Of a stretch of 64,000 bases of DNA, positions 54,231-62,955 are shown piece by piece. The notes beneath the pieces are model-generated. The model had not been told where the DNA came from, ran no database searches, and saw only the letters and a program-made list of their open reading frames with translations. Source of the stretch: Ferriphaselus amnicola (GTDB taxonomy: Bacteria > Pseudomonadota > Gammaproteobacteria > Burkholderiales > Gallionellaceae); the NCBI RefSeq assembly GCF_000974685.2, contig NZ_AP018738.1, forward strand, positions 1,364,001-1,428,000, given 5' to 3'. Every line of letters begins with the position of its first letter. Position 1 is the first letter of the stretch. Made by a program: the position numbers and the translations under genes.

Positions 54231-57200
54231 TCACTGCTGCTGTTGCTGCTGCGGTTCACTTGCCTGCCGCTCCGCCCCCTCCACCCGCACTTCGGGCGCA
54301 CGGCGCAGATCTAGTGTCAGCGGATAGTCGGGGTTACGACCTTCGCGCCGGAGGTGCATCTCGCCGGGAGTATGGCCATGATTCCAGAAGCGAGCCACGC
54401 GGCGTGCCTCGGCTTCGTTGGCGTTGACTGGGAACGTATCGTAGTTGCGACCGCCCGGATGCGCGACATGGTAGGTACATCCGCCGATGGAGCGTCCACT
54501 CCATGTGTCCACCAAGTCGAACACCAGCGGCGCTTGCACGCCGATGGTCGGATGCAGCCCCGAGGGCGGGCACCATGCGCGATAGCGCACGCCCGCGACG
54601 TATTCGCCACGCGTACCGGTCGCCGTCAATGGCAGAGGTCGACCGTTGCAGGTGAGTATGTGGCGGTTGTCGTTCATGTGACGCACCTTGATCTGCATAC
54701 GCTCGACCGAAGAATCCACGTAGCGCGCCGTGCCACCTGCCGCCACTTCTTCGCCCAGCACATGCCAAGGCTCGATCGCCTGACGCAGCTCGATCTCGAT
54801 GCCGTGATACACCACAGTTCCAAAACGCGGGAAGCGGAACTCTAAGAACGGGGCGAACCACTCGAACTCGAACGCATAGCCTGCGCGCTGCAGATCCAGC
54901 ACCACATCGCGCATATCCTGCGCCACGAAATGCGGCAACATGTAGCGATCATGCAGCTCCGTACCCCAGCGTGTCAGACTGCCGCGATACGGTGTTTGCC
55001 AGAAGCGCGCCACCAAGGCCCGCAACAGCAGCATCTGCAACAAGGACATTTGCGCGTGTGGTGGCATCTCGAAGCCACGGAACTCCAACAAGCCCAGACG
55101 TCCGGTCGCACTGTCCGGCGAGTAGAGCTTGTCGATACAGAATTCAGCTCGGTGAGTATTGCCGGACAGATCGACCAGCAGGTTTCGCAGTAAGCGATCG
55201 ACCAGCCAAGGTTGCAGATTCTCTTCGCCCGCTTTCAGGTGCTCGGTCATTTGCTGGAAAGCGATCTCCAGCTCGTACAAGCTGTCGTGACGCGCTTCAT
55301 CCACGCGCGGCGCCTGACTGGTCGGCCCAATGAACATGCCGGAGAACAGGTAAGACAGCGCGGGATGATGCTGCCAATAGGTGATCAAGCTCATCAGTAC
55401 ATCTGGGCGGCGCAAGCAGGGCGAATCCGCCGGTGTCGCCGCACCCAAGGTGATGTGATTGCCACCGCCGGTGCCAGTATGGCGACCATCCAGCATGAAC
55501 TTCTCTGTCCCCAGACGTGTCAGCCTAGCCTCCTCATACAGCGTCTGCGTGTTCGCCACCAACTGCGACCAAGAGCTAGAAGGATGAATGTTCACCTCGA
55601 TCACGCCGGGATCGGGCGTGATCTTGAAGTCCTTCACGCGCGCATCAGCCGGTGGCGTGTAGCCTTCCAAGCGCAAGGGCAGATTCAAAGTATCAGCCGT
55701 CGCCTCGATCGCTTCGATCAGCACAACAAAATCTTCCAGCAGCGGCACGGGCGGCAAGAACACACACAACACGCCCGCTCTCACCTCGACGCACAAAGCG
55801 GTATGGATGATCTCGCGCGGATCGACAGCCTGCTTGGAAAGCCGAGATTTTTTGAGCTTGCTCGGGCTAGTCGATAAAGCAGCCACGTCATCCAAGGGAT
55901 CGCGCCCGAATTCCAGTTCCATATCTTCTGGAGCGACCCAGGGCAAGGAGGCCAAGGGCAAACGCAACCCTAGCGGTGAATCACCCGAGGTCAGGTACAG
56001 GTGTTCGCGCCGCAACGGCCAGCGGCTCGACCGAAAGCCAGTCGCCACGATCGCTTTGCTGCGCTTCACCGGTTTGGCGGGCAAGGCCTTCAGCGGCAAT
56101 ACGAAACCGACCGGCTCGCCCAAGCCGCGCTCGATGAGCTTGGCCAAACGCCGCCGCTCATCGCTCTGCTTCAGATCCGCCTGTAGCGGATCGAGATTTT
56201 CCGGCCAGCGCTGCTCTAAGTCGAGGATCTGCGTGACATCTTCGTAAGCTGGAATGACGAAGCGCGGGTCCAAGCTCAACTGAGTCGCCAGTTGCTGGAT
56301 GAAGCGCAACGCATCAGCGGTGTTATGTGCGCCCTCCTCCTGTGCTGTGACCAATAGCTCTTGCTTGCTCCACAGCGGTTTGCCGTCGGTGCGCCAGTAG
56401 CATCCCAACGCCCAGCGTGGCAGCGGCTCGCCCGGATACCATTTTCCTTGGCCGAAATGCAGCAGTGATCCTGGCGCGAAATGGCCTTGCAAACGGGTGA
56501 GTAGATCTCCCGCCAATTCGCGTTTTTTATCGGACAAGGCGGTGTAGTTCCACTCCGCCCCATCCATGTCGTCGATGGACACAAAGGTTGGCTCGCCACC
56601 CATCGTGAGGCGCACGTCATGCTTGAGCAACTCAGCATCGACCTGATGCCCCAAATTCAGGATGGATTGCCACTGCGCTTCGGTGTAAGGTTGAGTCACA
56701 CGCGGATCTTCGTGGATACGCGTCACCTGCATCGCAAAATCGAAGTGTGATTCGCATACCTCCGTCGCGCCGATGACCGGCGCAGCAGACGATGGCATAG
56801 CGGTGCACGCCAGTGGAATATGTCCCTCGCCCGCCAATAGACCCGAAGTTGGGTCGAGACCGATCCAACCTGCACCCGGAATAAACACCTCGGTCCAAGC
56901 GTGCAAGTCGGTAAAGTCGTGTTCGGTACCGGAAGGGCCATCGAGCGCCTTCACGTCGGCTTTCAACTGGATGAGATAACCGGAAGCGAAGCGAGCTGCC
57001 AGCCCCAGATGGCGCAACGCCTGTACCAGCAGCCATGCAGAATCTCGACAAGAACCGCGCTTCAATTCCAGTGTCTGTTCCGGCGTCTGCACGCCGGCTT
57101 CGAGACGGACGATGTAGCCGACGGTATCTTGCACCCGCTGATTGATGCCTACCAGCATGTCGATGGTGCGCAACGGTTTACTTAACAATTCACGACGCGT

Positions 57201-57599
57201 CAGCGCAAGCCAATCCGCCAATAAGGGCATGGCAGGCTCGACCTCCAGATACGGACCCAACTCGCGCCTTAGGCCATCGGGGTACGCGAAGGGGAAGCTC
57301 TCCGCGAATTCCTCGATGAAGAAATCGAAGGGGTTGATCACCGTCATGTCGGCGACCAGATCGACCGTGACCGTGAGTGAGTCGGCTTTTTCTGGGAACA
57401 CCAAACGTGCCACCCAGTTACCGAATGGGTCTTGCTGCCAATTCAGAAAGTGACCGGCTGGCTCGACGTTCAGCGAGTAGCTGTGTATCGGCGTGCGGCA
57501 ATGTGCGGCAGGTCGCAAACGTATCTCATGCGGCCAGAGTTTGACGGAGCGATCAAAGCTGTAACGGGTCTGGTGATTAAGTGCAACGCGAATAGTCAT
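54231..57599 (-). CDS. Transglutaminase-like/DUF2126 protein of the Anbu cluster
   Basis: 1122 residues. A bacterial transglutaminase N-terminal domain (1-100), the transglutaminase core with triad C184 ([13 protein letters not shown]), H233 (DLHAWTEVF) and D249 (GLDPTSG), and a long C-terminal DUF2126 region ([42 protein letters not shown]) with a glutamate-ligase-like look. It ends in a run of Gln. Proteins of this architecture accompany ATP-grasp, alpha-E and Anbu and may cut or link peptide amides. It is separated from them here by psiE and sthA. Confidence 0.9.
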   Translation of the reverse strand: MTIRVALNHQTRYSFDRSVKLWPHEIRLRPAAHCRTPIHSYSLNVEPAGHFLNWQQDPFGNWVARLVFPEKADSLTVTVDLVADMTVINPFDFFIEEFAESFPFAYPDGLRRELGPYLEVEPAMPLLADWLALTRRELLSKPLRTIDMLVGINQRVQDTVGYIVRLEAGVQTPEQTLELKRGSCRDSAWLLVQALRHLGLAARFASGYLIQLKADVKALDGPSGTEHDFTDLHAWTEVFIPGAGWIGLDPTSGLLAGEGHIPLACTAMPSSAAPVIGATEVCESHFDFAMQVTRIHEDPRVTQPYTEAQWQSILNLGHQVDAELLKHDVRLTMGGEPTFVSIDDMDGAEWNYTALSDKKRELAGDLLTRLQGHFAPGSLLHFGQGKWYPGEPLPRWALGCYWRTDGKPLWSKQELLVTAQEEGAHNTADALRFIQQLATQLSLDPRFVIPAYEDVTQILDLEQRWPENLDPLQADLKQSDERRRLAKLIERGLGEPVGFVLPLKALPAKPVKRSKAIVATGFRSSRWPLRREHLYLTSGDSPLGLRLPLASLPWVAPEDMELEFGRDPLDDVAALSTSPSKLKKSRLSKQAVDPREIIHTALCVEVRAGVLCVFLPPVPLLEDFVVLIEAIEATADTLNLPLRLEGYTPPADARVKDFKITPDPGVIEVNIHPSSSWSQLVANTQTLYEEARLTRLGTEKFMLDGRHTGTGGGNHITLGAATPADSPCLRRPDVLMSLITYWQHHPALSYLFSGMFIGPTSQAPRVDEARHDSLYELEIAFQQMTEHLKAGEENLQPWLVDRLLRNLLVDLSGNTHRAEFCIDKLYSPDSATGRLGLLEFRGFEMPPHAQMSLLQMLLLRALVARFWQTPYRGSLTRWGTELHDRYMLPHFVAQDMRDVVLDLQRAGYAFEFEWFAPFLEFRFPRFGTVVYHGIEIELRQAIEPWHVLGEEVAAGGTARYVDSSVERMQIKVRHMNDNRHILTCNGRPLPLTATGTRGEYVAGVRYRAWCPPSGLHPTIGVQAPLVFDLVDTWSGRSIGGCTYHVAHPGGRNYDTFPVNANEAEARRVARFWNHGHTPGEMHLRREGRNPDYPLTLDLRRAPEVRVEGAERQASEPQQQQQQ

Positions 57600-57847
57600 C
57601 GCTTACCTCAACAACCAAGCCGGATCAAGGGAGTGGACACTACGCATCTCAGCGGAGTGAAATTATTGTCATGAAGCAAGTCGCAAACAGGAAGAATCAT
57701 CTTCGGCACCAAAGTGTGGATCAAGGCTACTCTGTACTAGAGCACAAATCGCGCCAAGGACTTCAGACCAATAGATTCAGCCAGTTAAATATTAAGCCTC
57801 GTATTTACGCACCTTTTCGGGGCGGAAATCCCAGACTGGTGCAGAGC

Positions 57848-58174
57848 TCAGCCTAGAGCCTGCGCAAGCGCCGTAGCGAGAGCTTCCACTTCGTCCCAGT
57901 CCAGCTCGATCACGTGGTTACCGCTGGAAATACTCATGCCCGCCTCGTTCACCGCGCCCTCGAATGCGCCATCACTGGCAATCGGGCTCATGTAGATCTC
58001 GCGTTCAGGGCTGATGCCATTACGCACCGCGACTAAGGCAAACGAAAGGCTGGAGGCTTCCTTCGGAGTCAGTCTGATCGTGGCCTCATCTCCGAATTTC
58101 AGACAGATCAGCTTGCCAAAAGCGCGGTGTTGCATACTTTCGACGGATAGATTTCGAGTCAGCGTCTCAGACAT
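57848..58174 (-). CDS. Small unknown protein at the end of the nif operon
   Basis: About 108 residues from ATG 58174 (MSETLTRNLSVESMQHRAFGK). It is acidic and shows LICLKFGDEATIRLTPKEASSLSFALVAVR and HVIELDWDEVEALATALAQAL. There is no domain that I recognise. It overlaps the ankyrin gene by 8 bases and is the last gene of the nif operon in this window. Confidence 0.65.
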   Translation of the reverse strand: MSETLTRNLSVESMQHRAFGKLICLKFGDEATIRLTPKEASSLSFALVAVRNGISPEREIYMSPIASDGAFEGAVNEAGMSISSGNHVIELDWDEVEALATALAQALG

Positions 58175-58631
58175 GAGCGACCTTTCGTGCAGATTTAAGC
58201 AAACGCAGACAATCCCGATTGGCGGCAAGCTCCAGTGCAGTAAAGTCGTCCAGTGTCATCAGCGCAGTGTCAGCTCCCGCCTCCAACAACAGGTGAACCA
58301 ACGGTGTCTTGCCGGCTGACGAGCAGTAGATCAGCGCCGTAGCTCCATTCACGTTTTGCGTATCAAGCGGTGCACCCGCCTTGATGAGGGCCAAGGCACA
58401 CGCCTCACTCTCGGCAAAACACGCGAACCACAGCGCGCCGTTGCTGTCAGCATTCATCAGGCATGGATCAGCCCCTCGCGCCAACAACATCGTGAGCATA
58501 TCGAACTGGCCCAAACGAGCGGCGTGCATCAAGGGTGTGGTCGCATTGGCGATCGTGCCGTCGATCTGCAAGGGTTCTGACACATCGAATCCGGCCTGCG
58601 CAAGCCATTCTTTCAGCGCTTGATCGTTCAT
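58167..58631 (-). CDS. Ankyrin-repeat protein of the nif operon
   Basis: About 154 residues with three to four ankyrin units (TPLMHAARLGQFDMLTMLLARGADP, GALWFACFAESEACALALIKAGAPL, TALIYCSSAGKTPLVHLLLEAGAD, TALELAANR). ATG 58631 has AGAGGA upstream; an upstream extension has no ankyrin character. It is presumably a protein-protein adaptor; a nitrogenase-related partner is inferred only from position. Confidence 0.85.
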   Translation of the reverse strand: MNDQALKEWLAQAGFDVSEPLQIDGTIANATTPLMHAARLGQFDMLTMLLARGADPCLMNADSNGALWFACFAESEACALALIKAGAPLDTQNVNGATALIYCSSAGKTPLVHLLLEAGADTALMTLDDFTALELAANRDCLRLLKSARKVAHV

Positions 58632-58647
58632 GTTGATTCCTCTGGAT

Positions 58648-60194
58648 TCAGTCATAAGCAGGTAAGGTCGAGATGCGGGGATCGTCGAGCGCCCGACCGA
58701 CAGCGTAGTGATAGAGCACTTGGAACTGATCGTCTTGCAGACCGAGCACCTCATGCACCGCATCATCGAAGAAACAGCCGATACCCGTGCCACGCCATCC
58801 GGCTGCTTCGGCTTCGAGGGTGATGATGTGCCCCAACATGCCCGCTTCCCAATGCAAATGTCGATAAGCGGCCGAGTCGGCAGCGATGGGAGCAGCGAAT
58901 TCCGCAACCATCATGAAGGTGACCGCAGACTGCATGGCGATGTCCTGATGGCAGGACAAGGTACGCGCGGTCTTGCCGGCACGCGCGGCAATGAGTTGGA
59001 ACAACGGCAACTCAGTAGCAACAGTTTGCCAATCGAACGTCTCTCGGAACGCACCACGCAAGGAGACTTCAGCCCTGGCCGTGCGTGGCATCACATACAG
59101 CCCTGGAGCGATACCTTCGACGCGATGCACCAACAGCACCGGATGTACACGCGCTGCCGCCGTCCACAGTTCCCACACGGGAGAACCGCCGGGTAGCAAG
59201 CAATGGAGGATGTGATGCAAGACCTCCAGCGGCATCGTCGATACACCATCGAAGGCTTGGGCGCTACGCCGTTTCAAAATGACGTGCGCTGCACGGATGT
59301 CACCACGGTCGATGGACGCAGGTGGCGAATACGCGGAGGCCGAAGCAGAAACCGGCGATCTACCGCGCGTCGCTGTAGCGACCTCTTCGATCACCGGCCA
59401 TTGATACAAGGGACGCGGGTCGAGCAAACTCGGCTTACCGGCCCAGTGTTGCCAATCGCTCGGTACAGTAGCCTCCGCAGCCTCTAGCGCCACGATGACC
59501 TCCGCTTCCTCCCCTTCCACGCCATCGAAGTCTGCGCTGCGATCCATGCCCAGACTGTGTGCCAGCGATGCGAACTCCATCCCCGATAGGCGAGGTTTCC
59601 AACCGTGCAATGCGGCTGCGTAACTCAGCGCAGCCAGCACATGCCCCAGATCGAGCTGGCAATAACGGAAGGCGCGCTCCCCATATTTCCATGCTTCACG
59701 CCAATGGATGGAGCTGAAGCCCAGCCCCATGCGCGCCGCTCCAAGGTGTGATGCAGATTCTGATAGTGATACAGGCCATCTTGCACACCGTCCACCTGAG
59801 CGGCGATCAGCCAAGTCTCGGTGGGATGCAGATTGCCGGATGAGGGATGAACGCGCAACGACCAGCGCGCACCCGCGTACTCCTTCCACGCGGAGAGGCC
59901 GACGCACAGACGTAACAAGGACCCCAAGTTTTGTTGAGTCAGCGGCAAAGGCTGGCGCGGCACAGCTAGCTCGCCCCACGTAATGTCGGACACCATGATC
60001 TCGCGCGGCAAGGCCAACGGCTGCGTGCCACTCCAGTCGCGGAACGCACGCGGCTGTGCGTCCCAGTCCAGCGTGCCCGGCCCCGTCGCATAACGATCCA
60101 AACCATGTTTGCTACGCGCGTGGTAGGCCAGCACAGTCGCCACCCGAGCGTCCGTCACGGCTAGTTCAGTCCGCTCAGTTCGTCGCTCAGACAT
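58648..60194 (-). pseudogene. SagB/ThcOx-type oxidoreductase gene with a frameshift
   Basis: Two frames together encode one protein of about 515 residues. The first (60194 to about 59735) reads to LYHYQNLHHTLERRA. The second continues GLGFSSIHWREAWKYGERAFRYCQLDLGHVLAALSYAAALHGW and runs to the stop at 58648. The break is a single-base change within about 59721-59742, near a GGGG run. The family has two nitroreductase-like FMN domains. It may be a real pseudogene or a sequencing error. It lies between nifZ and the ankyrin gene. Confidence 0.8.
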
Positions 60195-60430
60195 CCGATG
60201 GGTTCAGCCAAAGTACCATCCGCGTCGATCTCGAAGCGCACCAGATAGATCTCTTCGTTCGGCATCTCTTGCGCATGGCCGACGTTGACCACCACACCGC
60301 GCGTGCCTGCTGCTGCCAGCAAAGCATCCGGCTCCACACCGGGAATGCTGCTCTCGCCGGTTTCCTCCAGCGACTCGTTGTACAGGTCATGCGCCGCGAA
60401 CACCATGTCGCCCATTTGGAATCTACTCAC
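60161..60430 (-). CDS. nifZ: Nitrogen fixation protein NifZ
   Basis: About 89 residues: VSRFQMGDMVFAAHDLYNE then GTRGVVVNVGHAQEMPNEEIYLVRFE, the two segments typical of NifZ, which assists P-cluster maturation of MoFe protein. The start is probably GTG 60430 with GAGGTG upstream; GTG 60442, overlapping the preceding stop, is an alternative. Confidence 0.8.
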   Translation of the reverse strand: MSRFQMGDMVFAAHDLYNESLEETGESSIPGVEPDALLAAAGTRGVVVNVGHAQEMPNEEIYLVRFEIDADGTLAEPIGCLSDELSGLN

Positions 60431-60438
60431 TGCACACC

Positions 60439-60807
60439 TCACATATTGGGAATCAACGTTGCCTCACTGCGCAAGTCATCCTCGCGCCCCCAAGCCGTCA
60501 CCATCTCGACGAACCAACGCTCGTCGCGTGGATGCGGACAGAACAAATCATATTCAGCATACACGCTGCGGTCGCTGTTGATGGTCAGCACTCCGCAGCG
60601 GTCGTTGCGCGCATTTCGCCACACGCCTTGATAACCCGGCAGTTGATTACCGGGATCAATGACTTGGGTGAACTGCACCGCCGCCAAGGTGATCTTCGGC
60701 GTAGCGGCCCCCGCCGAGAAATTGACGGCCTCCTGTTGCAAGGCCGCCACGACTCGCTCGGCGAAGGCCTGCAACTCAAAAGGAAGCGAAGTCGATCCAG
60801 CTACCAT
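60439..60807 (-). CDS. Unknown protein of the nif operon
   Basis: 122 residues without a domain that I can name. It is soluble, with conserved-looking LPGYQGVWRNARNDRCGVLTINSDRSVYAEYDLFCPHPRD (in part). It overlaps the 2Fe-2S ferredoxin gene by 7 bases and is followed by nifZ, so it is certainly co-expressed with the maturation genes. Confidence 0.7.
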   Translation of the reverse strand: MVAGSTSLPFELQAFAERVVAALQQEAVNFSAGAATPKITLAAVQFTQVIDPGNQLPGYQGVWRNARNDRCGVLTINSDRSVYAEYDLFCPHPRDERWFVEMVTAWGREDDLRSEATLIPNM

Positions 60808-61124
60808 ATCTCAGAAGGAACGATCAGCCGTTCCACAGGCTGACCACCCAACAGATGCTGCTCGAATATCTCGTTCACATCGGCTGCCGTAACGTTGCCA
60901 TACATCACCCCTTCAGGATAAACCAGCACGCTAGGCCCCATACCGCAGGGGCCCAAGCAACCTGTAGGGGTGACTGCCACCTGAGTAAAGAGTTGACGCT
61001 GCTGCCACTGCCGAGTGAACTCATCCACGACTTCACGGCAGCCTTTTTGACCACAGGAGCCGCGCGGATGACCGGGCGGGCGTGATTGGGAACAAACGAA
61101 TACATGTCTCAACGGTTTAGGCAT
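60801..61124 (-). CDS. Thioredoxin-like 2Fe-2S ferredoxin
   Basis: About 107 residues starting MPKPLRHVFVCSQSRPPGHPRG. Cys residues in VFVCSQ, GSCGQKGC and GCLGPCGMGPSVLVYPEG fit the thioredoxin-like 2Fe-2S ferredoxin family (as in FdI of Azotobacter/Clostridium type). In a nif operon it may help cofactor assembly or electron transfer. It starts 2 bases after fdxB ends. Confidence 0.85.
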   Translation of the reverse strand: MPKPLRHVFVCSQSRPPGHPRGSCGQKGCREVVDEFTRQWQQRQLFTQVAVTPTGCLGPCGMGPSVLVYPEGVMYGNVTAADVNEIFEQHLLGGQPVERLIVPSEIW

Positions 61125-61126
61125 CA

Positions 61127-61417
61127 CTAAGCTCCAGCGGGCAGGGATTGATGGGTATGGCACTGCTTGGGGCAGACGCGGGCGCAAGAGCCGCAGCCGA
61201 TACAGTCCATGGCATTGGCGATCGACATCACCATCGCGTTGTCCTCATCTTCGTCATAGGCTTCGTCGTCTTCGTCGCGCTCCAACAACTCGAACACATC
61301 GCGCGGGCAAACCTTGTAACAGCGGCCACAGCCGATGCAGGTGCTCTGATCGAGCGCAGTCAGAAAAGTCGGTGTGTAGGGTGTGCCACCCCGAGTGATT
61401 CCGGTGATCGCTTCCAT
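61127..61417 (-). CDS. fdxB: Nif-specific ferredoxin III (FdxB), 2x 4Fe-4S
   Basis: About 96 residues starting MEAITGITRGGTPYTPTFL, the usual FdxB N terminus. Two cluster motifs are CIGCGRCYKVCP and CIGCGSCARVCPKQC, separated by an acidic insert (RDEDDEAYDEDEDNA). It donates electrons in the nitrogenase/FeMo-co pathway. ATG 61417 directly follows the DUF683 stop. Confidence 0.93.
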   Translation of the reverse strand: MEAITGITRGGTPYTPTFLTALDQSTCIGCGRCYKVCPRDVFELLERDEDDEAYDEDEDNAMVMSIANAMDCIGCGSCARVCPKQCHTHQSLPAGA

Positions 61418-61419
61418 CA

Positions 61420-61632
61420 TCAAACTCCTTTCTGAGCTGCGGCTAGTTTCGCACTTGCTACGGCCCAAGCTTCGCACGCATCGTAAGTTGACTGTGCGAT
61501 ACCGGGGATCTGCTCATAGCCAGCAGGTAGCTTATCCTCGACCAGATCGTGTAACTGCGAGGCCCATTCGCTAGAGATGCGCTTGAGCTTCTTTACTTCC
61601 TTGTCGAGCGCTTTCAACTCGTCTTCGGTCAT
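61420..61632 (-). CDS. DUF683 small nif-associated protein
   Basis: 70 residues: MTEDELKALDKEVKKLKRISSEWASQLHDLVEDKLPAGYEQIPGIAQSTYDAC in part. This is the CCE_0567/DUF683 family found next to nifX in many diazotrophs. A helical hairpin that may bind metal is suggested for the family; the role is not settled. Confidence 0.9.
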   Translation of the reverse strand: MTEDELKALDKEVKKLKRISSEWASQLHDLVEDKLPAGYEQIPGIAQSTYDACEAWAVASAKLAAAQKGV

Positions 61633-61642
61633 GTTCAGCTCC

Positions 61643-62104
61643 TTACAGCCCGGCCACTTCGGGATATTTGCCCACCATGCTCAGGGCGACCGACAGCAGC
61701 TTGTCGGCCTCGTCCTTCATCTTGGATAGGCTCTCAAAACCATAGCGATGCACATCACGCAAAGTACGATCCATCACTACCAACTTACCCACGGTGATGA
61801 CCGCGCGACCAAAACCTTCGTGAGTGATGTTGATCATCGGGATCGCCATCAGACCGCATTCCTTCTCGATCAAGGACGCGATCGCGTTGTAGAACGCCTT
61901 GATACGGGCCAGCAACACTTCGTCAGGGTCGCCGATCACGGGGATAGCGCGGCGCTGCTCCTTGGTCAACACGTACGGCGCAAGAATGCGCTCTACCGGC
62001 CAGCCATCATAGGTACCGTAGCTATCCACAGCGCGCATCTGCTTGGACATCTCCTTGATGAAATCGGTGCTCAACAATGGGTCTTGCTCGACTGCCTGAT
62101 TCAT
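61643..62104 (-). CDS. NifX-associated nitrogen fixation protein (DUF269)
   Basis: About 153 residues from ATG 62104 (MNQAVEQDPLLSTDFIKEMSKQMRAVDSYGTYDGW). The family motif runs on with RILAPYVLTKEQRR, GDPDEVLLARIKAFYNAIA and THEGFGRAVITVGKLVV. It is the standard gene after nifX and is thought to help FeMo-co transfer. It overlaps the rseC-like gene by ATGA. Confidence 0.92.
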   Translation of the reverse strand: MNQAVEQDPLLSTDFIKEMSKQMRAVDSYGTYDGWPVERILAPYVLTKEQRRAIPVIGDPDEVLLARIKAFYNAIASLIEKECGLMAIPMINITHEGFGRAVITVGKLVVMDRTLRDVHRYGFESLSKMKDEADKLLSVALSMVGKYPEVAGL

Positions 62105-62535
62105 GGTGTAACTCCTTCGGTTGAATGATTCGTTTTGTGTGCTGACAAAGTGGGTGCCCAGCCGGTCCATCGTGCCAGCAGGAATGCGATGCAAAAACCG
62201 GCGACGGCGCCCAATACTGCCCCCACATCGCCCCCGCCCAAGGTGGTGGCGATGCCCGCTCCCACCAGCGCCATGACACTCGGCAGCAGATAGGCCAGCA
62301 GGCCAGCCTTGAATAGATCGCCTTCGCTCATGCTCAATTGCAACTCTTCACCAATGGCGACAGGGACATCGCAGCGAATCTCGATTGCGGATCGCGTGCT
62401 GGAAAAATACTTCCCCAAGCCCGACACGCCGCAGCTACTGCGCGATTTACAGCCGCCGCATCCCGACTCAGTGGCAGGTTCGACCCGAACCACGCCGGAC
62501 TCAGCGGATACCACTCGGGCAGAGGTCTCTATCAT
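62101..62535 (-). CDS. RseC/MucC-family membrane protein in the nif operon
   Basis: About 144 residues: MIETSARVVSAESGVVRVEPATESGCGGCKSRSSCGVSGLGKYF, then two membrane segments (AGLLAYLLPSVMALVGAGIATTL; GAVLGAVAGFCIAFLLARW). The N-terminal Cys-rich motif (CGGCKSRSSCG) is that of RseC, which belongs to the Rnf/SoxR-reducing complex. In a nif operon it may help an Rnf complex supply electrons. It overlaps nifX by 4 bases. Confidence 0.85.
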   Translation of the reverse strand: MIETSARVVSAESGVVRVEPATESGCGGCKSRSSCGVSGLGKYFSSTRSAIEIRCDVPVAIGEELQLSMSEGDLFKAGLLAYLLPSVMALVGAGIATTLGGGDVGAVLGAVAGFCIAFLLARWTGWAPTLSAHKTNHSTEGVTP

Positions 62536-62945
62536 TCCTGCCAAGCCTCGTCGTCCGCAAAGCGGCTGGTATCCGATTGCTTTTTAAGATGTTTCGCCAA
62601 CCACACCGGCGTATCGCTGACCAGATTCTTTTGCAGGCCGCTCAACAGCACCTCGATCGCAGAACCTTCATCCACTCGCATCGGCTGGATGCCCTTGGCC
62701 AGCAATTGCTGGATGGCGGATGCACCCGCCGCGTTGCAATACACCGCCGCGCAATCCAGCAGCAGCTCGATCTTGGCCGCGAGCTTGCCCTCATGGCCAT
62801 CCATCGCAGTCTCGATGAACTCAGCCACCTCGACCAAGTGTGCAGAGCATTCATCCACCTCGTAGATGGCAAATGCCTCCGCCGCACCAAAGTGCTGATT
62901 CACCACGCGGCGGTCGCTCGTTGCAAAGGCGATCTTCACACTCAT
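62532..62945 (-). CDS. nifX: FeMo-cofactor carrier NifX
   Basis: About 137 residues: MSVKIAFATSDRRVVNQHFGAAEAFAIYEV and IELLLDCAAVYCNAAGASAIQQLLAKGIQPMRV are the NifX/NifB-C-terminal-like cofactor-binding fold. NifX carries NifB-co or precursors to NifEN. I use ATG 62945, 10 bases after nifN; a longer frame overlaps nifN. The C terminus is longer than the minimal domain. Confidence 0.93.
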   Translation of the reverse strand: MSVKIAFATSDRRVVNQHFGAAEAFAIYEVDECSAHLVEVAEFIETAMDGHEGKLAAKIELLLDCAAVYCNAAGASAIQQLLAKGIQPMRVDEGSAIEVLLSGLQKNLVSDTPVWLAKHLKKQSDTSRFADDEAWQE

Positions 62946-62955
62946 ACTTGACTCC

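Noticed and set aside
54231-54270. CTG/CAG-type run at the end of the DUF2126 gene
   Set aside because: It encodes the terminal Gln run of the protein and is too short and isolated to count as a repeat array.
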